In this document: positions 55,954 through 64,000 of the stretch, piece after piece | Layout: every line of letters begins with the position of its first letter | Numbering within the stretch: the first letter of the stretch is position 1 | NCBI GenBank assembly: GCA_000827495.1 | Contig: KN817523.1 | Span: 774,886-838,885, forward strand | Direction: 5' to 3' | DNA length: 64,000 nt | From: Hypholoma sublateritium FD-334 SS-4 | Lineage: Eukaryota; Basidiomycota; Agaricomycetes; Agaricales; Strophariaceae | Notes under the pieces: generated by a model | Databases searched by the model: none | What the model was told of the DNA's origin: nothing | Seen by the model: the letters and a program-made list of their open reading frames with translations, nothing else | Made by a program: the position numbers and the translations under genes

Positions 55954-57213
55954 ATGTCCGCCCCAACCGATCTCACGCTCGCCTCGACCGTGAAGCTCTC
56001 GTCGGGCTACGAGATGCCGCGCCTCGGCTTCGGCGTCTACCAGAACTACGACACGACCGCGAGCACCCTCGAGGCGTTCGCCGCCGGCTACCGGTGCGCG
56101 CCGCGCGCCCTTGGGCTTTAGCTCTCCGTCGCAGATGATACTCACGCGAGGCGCAGGCACGTCGACTCCGCACAGGTGTACCGCAACGAGGCGGACGTCG
56201 GCGCCGCCGTGCGTGCGTCGGGGATCCCGCGTGCGGAGCTGTTCATCAGTGCGTGCCTTGTGCGCGCCCACTGCGTCGTGGATCTCATCGTGCAACCACA
56301 GCGACGAAGTGCGTCTCCAAGACACACGGGTACGAGTCGACTATAGCCGGCGTGGACGCCTCGCTCGCGCGGATGCAGTTCGGTGCGTGTGCTTCCCGCA
56401 GCCGTCCTCGGCGCGCGCCCGCCGCCGCTGACCGTGTGCCCCGCGCTGTGGCCTGGCAGAGTACATCGACCTGTTCCTCATCCACGACCCGTTCTCGGGC
56501 ACCGCGCGCCGCCTCGAGACGTACCGCGCGCTGCTCGACGCGCAGGCCGCGGGCAAGATCCGCAGCGTCGGCGTGTCTAATTAGTGCGTCTGTCCCGCAT
56601 CCGTGCCGTGCGTGATTAAACCGCCGCCGCCGCCGCCAGCAACGTGAAGCACCTCGAGGAGATCCGCGCGAAGGGCTGGCCCATGCCCGCCGTCAACCAG
56701 GTCGAGGTGCGCCTACGCCCGCCGCGACGGACGCGCAGTTAATCGTCCGCACGCACGCAGCTCCACCCGCTGTGCCAGCAGCGCCCCATCGTAGAGTACT
56801 GCGCCGCGTACGGCATCGTCGTGCAGGCGTACTGCCCCATCATCCGCGGGCGGATGGACGCGCCCGCGATCCAGGCCGCCGCGACGAAGGTGCGCCCCCT
56901 CCCCCTCGCGCGCGCGTAGGCCCCACGCTCACCGCGCCGACAGCACGCGCGCGACCCAGCGCAGGTCCTCATACGCTGGTCGCTCCAGCGCGGGTGCGTC
57001 TTCCCGCTTTTTTCCCCACCGCCGACGGGTGGCTAATTTATTCCCGCGCGCCGCAGGTTCGTCCCGCTCCCGAAGAGCGCGACGCCCGCGCGCATCCGGT
57101 CGAATGCGCAGGCGTACGACTTCGCGCTTGACGCGGGTGATATGGCTGCGCTCGACGCGCTCGACCTGGGTAAGGCGGGTGGGATCAGCTGGAACCCCGT
57201 TGATGCTGACTGA
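55954..57213 (+). CDS. Aldo/keto reductase
   Basis: This is an NAD(P)H-dependent carbonyl reductase of the AKR superfamily. The ATG at 55954 gives [20 protein letters not shown]. Exons join in frame to give [32 protein letters not shown] (catalytic Asp and Tyr), [20 protein letters not shown] (catalytic Lys), [14 protein letters not shown] (catalytic His), [62 protein letters not shown] and [20 protein letters not shown]. The stop is at 57211-57213. All four AKR catalytic residues and the cofactor-site SA/R residues are visible. Substrate cannot be told from sequence. It is the last gene of the G+C-rich block; its introns are as G+C-rich as its exons. Confidence 0.92.
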
Positions 57214-57669
57214 GTCTTTTGGCGCCCTTGTGGACTTGTGATGTACTCCGGTTATTTTTTCCGTAAGGGCGAATCAGAATCAGAGGATGTAGGATTAATC
57301 TAGGTGCATTATGCGTGTATGCAAATAAGAAAGCAGGAAAGCAGGAAAGTGCCCTAACAAGATTAAGGAAAGCGCAAAGACCCTTTGAGCAATTCCAAAG
57401 CAATTCTCTCAATGGAGCCAAACTTCACAGTTTATTATACGGACCTGAGAAGCTGGCACTTAGTAGCTCTCAATATTTTCAATCACCCAAGTTACACTCA
57501 AGATCTTCTTTCGGGGTACATTTGGAATGGCCACTGTCTCGTCATTAATTGTCGGGATTATTTGCGCTACCTTTCGGTGAAGGGTTAGCATTGTATTACG
57601 TCACTAAATGCACGTCACCGCGGCGTCGAAATGTTGAAGCCGGACCTACCGTGTTCTCTCAACACCACC
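57214..57669. other. Spacer between aldo/keto reductase and CAF1
   Basis: This 456-bp interval is where G+C drops back to the level of the rest of the window. It includes the element CGTGTATGCAA followed by a purine-rich repeat (57314-57349), echoed near 59249. The end of the spacer holds the CAF1 promoter and leader, with ACCACC directly before the start codon. Confidence 0.45.
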
Positions 57670-59007
57670 ATGGCCCGGATACGAGAAGTATGGGCGCCCA
57701 ATCTAGAGACCGAAATGCGAAACATACGCGATCTCATTGACCATTTCCCTTACGTTGCAATGGTCGTGTCCCATTCACTTTCGCCCCTGCGTTCGCGCGA
57801 CTCACTGAGGCACAGGACACGGAGTTTCCAGGGGTTGTCGCGCGGCCGATAGGCAACTTCAAGACTTCATCGGACTATCACTACCAGACTATGCGGTGTA
57901 ATGTCGACCTCCTGAAGATAATACAAGTGGGGATCACGCTGGCGAACGAAGAGGGCGAGTTTCCGCAGGAATGCTCGACCTGGCAGTTCAATTTCAGGTT
58001 TAGTCTCGGGTGCGTGTCGCGTTCTTTTCACTGCTATTCGACTTGGCTCACATATGTTCGTGGTTAGGGAAGATATGTTCACTCCGGAATCTGTGGAACA
58101 ACTGCAGAAGGCCGGGCTTGACTTCCAACGACACGAAGAGTTTGGCATTATCCCCAATGATTTTGCAGAGCTCATGATCACGTCTGGCATGGTTTTATCT
58201 CAGGAAACCCGGTGGATATCATTTCACAGGTGCGTACGTATTTATCTCGCATAATTTCAAGCTGTCAGTGCGTCATTATGGAGCTTTCCATCCCTGTCGA
58301 ACTGCAGGTGCTACGGCCTACCTGTTTGTCTATTATAATCTGACCGATTGCTGCTTTATTCCGTGCGTTTAGCGGCTATGACTTCGGATACTTCGTCAAA
58401 CTTCTCACAGCAGAATCCTTACCCACCACCGAAGACGCGTTCTTCTCTCTCTTGAAGATATGGTTTCCAACTGTGTATGACATCAAGTTTCTGATGCGCG
58501 CGTCGAAAGCTTTGAAAGGCGGTCTGCAGGAGGTAGCTGACGATCTTGGGGTCAGTAGCCCACATGAAGTGCAGCCCGATTGCCACTCACTCACGCTATT
58601 GGCAGGTTCTGCGAATAGGCGCGAGCCAACAGGCGGGCTCTGACTCCCTGCTCACGGCGTCGACATTCTTCAAGATGCGCGAGCTCTACTTCGACGACCA
58701 CATTGACGACGCAGAGTACTCGGGCAAGCTGTACGGCCTCGGTCAGACGTTTACGGCGTCGAACGGGCTCGCGGATCCGACGCGCGGGGGAGCAACGATC
58801 GCAGAAAGGGACGATCGCGGGTCAGCGCGAGATGCTCACAATCAGACGCCCGGGCCAAACAACACTGGGGCGCAACAGGCCCAAAATGTGAACATGACCC
58901 TCGGGCCTATGTCTGCTGGACTTCCGTCTGGCATGACACCTAATTACGGGCCTATGGGAAACGGCCCTCCTAGTTATATGAGGACGATGGTTGGAGGAGG
59001 GCGATGA
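57670..59007 (+). CDS. CAF1: CCR4-NOT deadenylase subunit Caf1/Pop2
   Basis: Caf1 is one of two poly(A) nucleases of the CCR4-NOT complex, which shortens mRNA tails in the cytoplasm. The start is the ATG at 57670 in a strong context (ACCACCATGGCC), giving [20 protein letters not shown]. Exons join VAM to [16 protein letters not shown] (catalytic Asp and Glu). Then come [74 protein letters not shown] (third Asp), [14 protein letters not shown] and [20 protein letters not shown] (final Asp). In this last block the usual His of the DEDDh set (QHQAGSD) is Gln. The C-terminal 100 residues are Gly/Pro/Asn-rich and disordered, ending MVGGGR at 59007. The fold is intact; whether the Gln lowers activity is open. 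Confidence 0.94.
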
Positions 59008-59514
59008 ACTATCTCGGTTGTCTTGGGTTCCGTGTCGATTAGCTCTCTGTATTCTCACTCTTCTGTATCTTTATATTGACCTCCCCTTTCTAAGTGTGCG
59101 TTTCGACGGTGTGGGCGGCGAAACGCAAGTATTTGCGGCCGTCCTCTGCGTAATTCCCGACGGTAATGTGCCTCGAAAATTCGAGAATAACAATGCCCTT
59201 GTCATTGAGGAATAACTGGGAGGGAAGATTGTCTGAAGTGTCTTTGTACGTGTATGCAAGAAAGCAAGGAAGCAAGAAAACAAGAAAACAGGAAAACGGA
59301 TCAAAAGTTTTAAACAAAGTCACCTAGATATCAGCGATTTTCAGAAACACGGGCAATGTGCCACCAGAACAAGGGCGAGAAGCACGAGATACGTCCAAAA
59401 GAAAACAAATGCAAGAAACGAGAAAGAGCTCTTAAAAGCTCGAGGGTATAAATCATGCTTCAATGACCTACCTGGATTGACGCATTGAAATATTGCAACA
59501 CAGAGCGGATGCGT
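59008..59514. other. CAF1 3' flank with purine-rich repeat
   Basis: This 507-bp interval between CAF1 and the FunK1 pseudogene includes the element CGTGTATGCAA at 59249-59259 followed by AAGAAAGCAAGGAAGCAAG-type purine repeats to about 59297. A related copy lies at 57314-57349. No coding frame is supported. Confidence 0.4.
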
Positions 59515-61460
59515 CTAGGCGTCAACAGATGCCTCATTTTCATCTGTGCTCTCTTCCTCGTCGTCCTCACCGTCACCCGTAGATTCCGTCGCGGCCTTCT
59601 CCTTCACCCACGCACTGTGGAGGTCGATGGAGCCCAAGGGCCAGAGGCGCTCGTCCGGGATGCCCAAACCCTCCACATCGCGCTCAAGGCCGGCGATGAC
59701 CACGTCAAAAATGGACAGCTGCTTGCCCTGGGCGTCCTCAGGCTCGTTGTCGTCAGCTTCAATGGCCCCACAGTCGGCGCTGCGCAGGTCGCCCGCGAAG
59801 TACGCCGCGTCGTCGCGCGGGAGCGTCTTCTGCGTCATCCCATGCGCCCATGCGACGCATTGCCGGAAGCGCTCGAGGCGCGCAATCATGCCTATGATGT
59901 GCAGGGGGTATCGCGATACTGAGCGCCTACGGTAATTCGTCTCCGAGAAGACCTCAAGCACCACGTCGTTGCCGCGTCGGTTGTATGGCGGGAAGAGCTC
60001 CGTCCCGTGCGCTATCATGCTGGTGACGTGCGCGTGCTTCGAGGAGTCGAGCTCTGCGTCGTCCGGGACGGGGTAGTGCCTCCGATCCACTAGGGCGACT
60101 CGAGGTCGTGGATGATGTTGTGCGCAAAATGCTTGAAGTCAAGACGGTGCGTGTACTTCCCGCGAGCAACCTCGTCTGCCATGAAGCAGTTCGTTCCCTG
60201 AAAATAAAGGTGAGGCCCATCCACTAGGTTACATTACCATGGATGCGCAAGCAGATTGTCTAGGTCTATATTCTTGGGCGAATTCCAAATCTGACAGTTT
60301 TGCGCGCCCGTTGTAAAGAATTGATATGTCCAGCGCTCACGTCGCGATGGACATATCCTCGTTTCGCAAAATTTTGAGTGTTGCGATTCTCTGACTAGGT
60401 GGAAAAAACAGACAGAACAACCCTCACCGAGTGTGACATCGTGGAGAACCTTATGACATTGTTCCTGTCCTGAACACTCCACATTTACCTGTAGCTAGCA
60501 ACGATCTGCTGACTTCCTTGTACGCAATTCGGTAATGGACTTTGTGAGTACACGTTTGGTCGCGAGGTCGACCAAACGACAAAGGGATTGTAATGAACGT
60601 TGACGGTAAGGATGATATAGAGGGGTCTTGCATACTACAGTCGGGACTCGGGGGGGCTTCTTTTCCTTGAACTTGAGTCCTCTGAGAATTCATCGACATC
60701 CATGGGCCACAACATCCTATCTCTGAATAAGGAGTAGAGGACTTTGTCCAGTTTTGGTTTTTCCTCTTTATATACATTGAAAAAGGCTTGCCCGTTCAAG
60801 ATGAGATCCTGCGTAGAATCGTGCATTCCATTGATTTGTTCAACGCCGTGTTGAAAAAGAGTCGCAAAATGTTCCTGTTCTTGGGGCTCTGCCCCCTTCA
60901 AGCCCCCTCCATGACTTTGGCATGGGTATTGCGCAGATCTGCGTTGATGAGGAAAATACATAATCTGGTACATGCTCCACATTATTTTGCATGTAAGTAG
61001 TGTGCTAAAAAGTCAGGTATTCAGCGAAGGAAAAAAAAGCTGCTGTCGGATTTCATACATCATAACATCCGTCGTGATATTCTTCTTGGAGTTTACATTC
61101 TTGCGCACAGGCAATATCGAACCACCTAGGCTTGTTGTCGGTGTCGGTGCGGCGCGGGCATTCCTTTTCAGAATGTATCCCTTGTTCACTGAGTAACACC
61201 CCATAGCCTTCTGGCTTGTTCCTCGCGCACGCATCATATGCACGCTCAGGTGCAAAGTCGGGATGCGTGTCGAAGGAAAGAGTCGTACGCGGAGTCGGCA
61301 AGTCGAGAAATTTGGCGGACGACACAATTTTATCGTACACAGCTTTAAGCTGTCCAGGCGAGTCCGCTTGTGCGCTACCGTCGAATGAGAAACAGCCTTC
61401 GGATTCGGAATAAACATTATCTTCCTTGAGCGCTTCCATCGTTGTCGTGATGTCCACCCT
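59515..61460 (-). pseudogene. Decayed FunK1-type fungal protein kinase copy
   Basis: Segments match, in order, the intact FunK1 gene just to the right. An N-terminal piece at 61053-61457 (LKAVYDKIVSSAKFLDLPTP) belongs to the region before the kinase fold. STQDLILNGQAFFNVY (near 60800) corresponds to STQDLILRGQTF in the intact copy. GYVHRDVSAG (HRD at 60341-60349) is followed by a 1-nt shift, after which ILYNGRAKLSDLEFAQEY continues in another frame. FMADEVARGKYTHRLDFKHF then IIHDLESP runs into a TAG at 60090-60092 where the intact copy has Trp. A short deletion shifts the frame again before HYPVPDDAELDSSKH. The last exon (59515-60090) stays open to the C-terminus. The copy cannot encode a full kinase. 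Its C-terminal half is more G+C-rich than its sister. Confidence 0.75.
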
Positions 61461-61962
61461 GGAGTCAGGAATGATGTCCTACAGCATGAGGTCTGCTGGA
61501 ACCTCGGGAATGGGTCGTAGGCCTACTACACGAATAGCACTGAATAGCATTTTGTTGAATGTCTAGGTCTGTCGAGTCGAGGCTTGGATGACATAATATT
61601 TTATGAAAATTGATGTTGAGTAAGTTACTTGAGTGGACCTGGCCTTGTCCTGGGATGTTGCTTTGAAATTTGAATTGTCTAGAAGGCCCGAAACCGATTT
61701 AGAATCTATGAAGCACAGTTATATCACTTGAAAACGAAACACAGATACACACTATAAAGGTTGACTGCAAGTTGACTGCGTTCACTACACATGTAGCAAG
61801 GCAGAACAATGGAACAAAAGCGCGACTAAATGTAAACTCTGGGGATATCAAAACAAAACAAAAACAAGGTGCAGAGATCAATGGAAAGCAGGTGTGATAG
61901 CGAGTGTGTATATCCAGTGGGGAAAGGCTGTTTATGGCGCTACCCAGAGAGAGGTAGCGTGT
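61461..61962. other. Spacer between the two FunK1 copies
   Basis: This 502-bp stretch holds the 3' flank of the intact copy and the former promoter of the pseudogene, on the minus strand. It is AT-rich with an A-rich run near 61850-61870. No gene was recognised. Confidence 0.4.
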
Positions 61963-64000
61963 CTAATTATCAAAATAGGCTTCTTGAAGATCCATGTTTA
62001 TAATTCCATGGGCATGGGTCCGGGGTTCGGGATGTGCTTTCGTTTTCAGCCATGCGCTGTGGCTTTCAATGGATTCTAAGGGCCAGAGAAGCGTGTTAGG
62101 AATGCCAATATCATCAACCTTTTCGCTGAGCCTGGCGGTAATCATTTCGTAGACAGACGACCGTTTTACATGAGGCTCGGTATCCTCGTCGTCGGTCATC
62201 GTCTGCGAAGGATCAGGGACGACCAGAACATCTGTATAATAAGAGGCGGTGCGAGGTAGCTGCTTTTGTGTTCTTCGGTGTGCCCATGCGATGCATTGTC
62301 TGAAGTCATCAAGGCGAACAATCATGGCTGCAATGGGCATTGCATAGCGTGTCATTCCTCGCGTCCTGTAATTTGTCTGTGAATCAACCTCCTGGATTCT
62401 AGTATCGTCCATCAGGTCGTGGTAGGTTGGAAAGAGTTCAATTCCATAGTTTTTCATTTGATCAATGTGTTCTTTCTCCGAAGGACCCAGTTCGAAGCTA
62501 TCCGAGACTGGGTAGTGCCACATCATACACCAGACTCCCACCCACCAAAGGGATTCGAGATCATGGATAGGATTGTGCGCAAAGCCTTTGAATGCGGGTT
62601 GGTGTGTGTACCGGCCACGAATCACCTCGCCGGCCATGAAGCTGTAAGTTCCCTACGAGAATAGTATAAGCGAACTGGAACCTCAATGGCGCATGCGGTT
62701 GACATACTGTGCGGACGTAAGAGGATTGTCCAGCGCCATATTCTTTGGCAAATTCCATATCGGCGAGTTTTGCGCGACCGTTGTACATAAGGATGTTTCC
62801 AGCGCTGATATCTCGATGAATGTATCCTCGCTTTGCCATGTATCTGAGTGCTGAGTTTTCCTTATCAGTATCTGACGAATAATTCCAGGAAACAATTTAC
62901 CCAGTATAGTGTCACGCAGTGCCTGGTCCACAATGGGCGTCCTTAATGTTCCAGAGTCTGCTATCACCATTAAGGAGTTCGCTACTTCCTTAAACACAAT
63001 ACGATAATGAACCTTGGGAGAGTATATGATGTGTTTTTGAACTATTCGATGTGTATAATGCGAGAGAGCATCCGCAGTTCTACCGTGCGAAACGGTTGAT
63101 GTCTGGGATCTGCTGCTGCGGGATGAAGAGGTTTGGACCGGACGGGGAGAATATTGATACAGCGCAAATAAAGGAATTTCGTGCTTTGGAGCCTCAGTAC
63201 TGCTGAGTTCTGCCTTTCTGCCATCGCCAAGTGGCGGCTTGAGCCCCATTCGTTTGAATCTGTTAAGAAATATGGGATGATCGACAGTTTCCAAGGGCTG
63301 TGTTTTTGCTTTGACACGGGAATCATTGAAGGTTTGACCACGAAGGATAAGATCTTGTGTAGAATCGTCTTGCCCATCAACCTGCACAACACCATGTTGG
63401 ATGACAGTTAGAAAGAGTTCCTTCTCTTCGTTGGTGGCCCCTTCCAACAGTTTAGCAAGGGTGTCTCCTTCTTTAGAACGACCAGCGTCGATCCAAGAAT
63501 CCTTCAAAACAAATTTGTCCTCTTGAAATGGGTCTGTGGGATGATCGATAGTGACCTCGTAAACGCGAGTCGCCCGACCGCGAATGTTATTCGCTGAATC
63601 GCAAATGACCCTGGTTGTTTTGTACGTTTGAATGCATTGAGTCCCGTCTGGGTTTTGGCTGGTAAGCTGGATGTCGTATTGCCAACTATTAAGTCGCCAT
63701 CTAAGAGTCATTGTGGGGTCGTAGCCTAGCTGGGTGGGACTCGCAAATGCCAACGATGCAATTAGATGTACCAATTTAGGCGCATCCTGTGAGCAAGAAT
63801 TATATACATGTCTTCTAGCGAGCATTAGATAGGCTTACCTTGCTAAAATCAAATACTTGACTGACAAGGACTATTTGCCGGCAACAAAACCATATCCTTG
63901 TGTTCCGATTTGCAATTGTCAGACCAAACGTAAATCGGCGTCGATGATCGACGTGCATGATGTGATGGAGACTCCACAAAATTTTCCATATATTCTGTGG
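61963..64000 (-). CDS. FunK1-type fungal protein kinase, N-terminus beyond window
   Basis: FunK1 kinases are a mushroom-expanded family related to choline/aminoglycoside-type kinases; substrates are unknown. Reading from the right edge, LTIANRNTRIWFCCRQIVLV splices to DAPKLVHLIASLAFASPTQL and GYDPTM, the typical pre-kinase region. FVLKDSWIDAGRSKEGDTLA and DSTQDLILRGQTF follow, then VHYRIVFKEVANSL, LRYMAKRGYIHRDISAGNIL (catalytic HRD and Asn), YNGRAKLADMEFAKEYG (in place of DFG) and GTYSFMAGEVIRGRYTHQPA. FAHNPIHDLESLWWVGVWCM is the family landmark. The C-terminal region includes MIVRLDDFRQCIAWAHRRTQ and ends LQEAYFDN at 61963. Splice sites at 63826-63838, near 62895 and near 62655-62703 keep the frame. 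No lesion is seen in this copy. Confidence 0.88.

Overview
The window is nuclear DNA of a filamentous fungus, almost certainly an Agaricomycete (mushroom-forming Basidiomycota). Genes are dense (about one per 2.3 kb) on both strands. Nearly all are split by very short introns (about 45-65 nt) with GT-AG or occasional GC-AG ends. Lineage-typical families are present: FunK1-type kinases, DUF6533 and DUF7727 membrane proteins, an adhesion-like single-pass protein, and a caspase-domain protein with a long C-terminal tail. Exon-intron structures were worked out by eye from splice signals and conserved family motifs, without alignment software.

Left part (1-24.8 kb): the 5' half of glutamate-cysteine ligase GSH1 (-), Beclin ATG6 (-), a caspase-like protein (+), a repeat-rich spacer, DNA polymerase kappa (+), an RraA-like aldolase (-), the Rab-GAP GYP1 (+), nucleoporin NUP2 (-), the membrane-anchored transcription factor MGA2/SPT23 (-), an MMC1-like mitochondrial protein (+), a VanZ-like membrane protein (-) and a probable meiotic REC114 (+).

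Middle part (24.8-49.7 kb): a large protein ending in a HicA-like fold (-), an adhesion-like single-pass protein (+), a DUF7727 protein (+), Ap4A phosphorylase APA2 (+), a small single-pass protein (+), dihydroxy-acid dehydratase ILV3 (-), the peroxisomal import receptor PEX5 (-), the anillin/PH septin organiser BUD4 (+) and a DUF6533 membrane protein (+).

Right part (49.7-64 kb): about 2.7 kb with no recognisable gene leads into a sharply G+C-rich, very compact block. It holds the MAPKK PBS2 (-), a BAG-domain co-chaperone (+), a RING/TRAF-finger protein (-) and an aldo/keto reductase (+). Composition then relaxes again through the CAF1 deadenylase (+). The window ends in a tandem FunK1 pair: one broken copy and one apparently intact copy that runs off the right edge.

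Most genes are conserved eukaryotic housekeeping genes that do not form a single pathway. I see no secondary-metabolite cluster, CRISPR, rRNA or tRNA, and no complete transposon. The points most worth checking are the HicA-like C-terminal domain lacking its catalytic His, the CAF1 deadenylase whose DEDDh histidine is Gln, the G+C-rich block with a 34-bp head-to-head PBS2/BAG promoter, and the decayed FunK1 copy.
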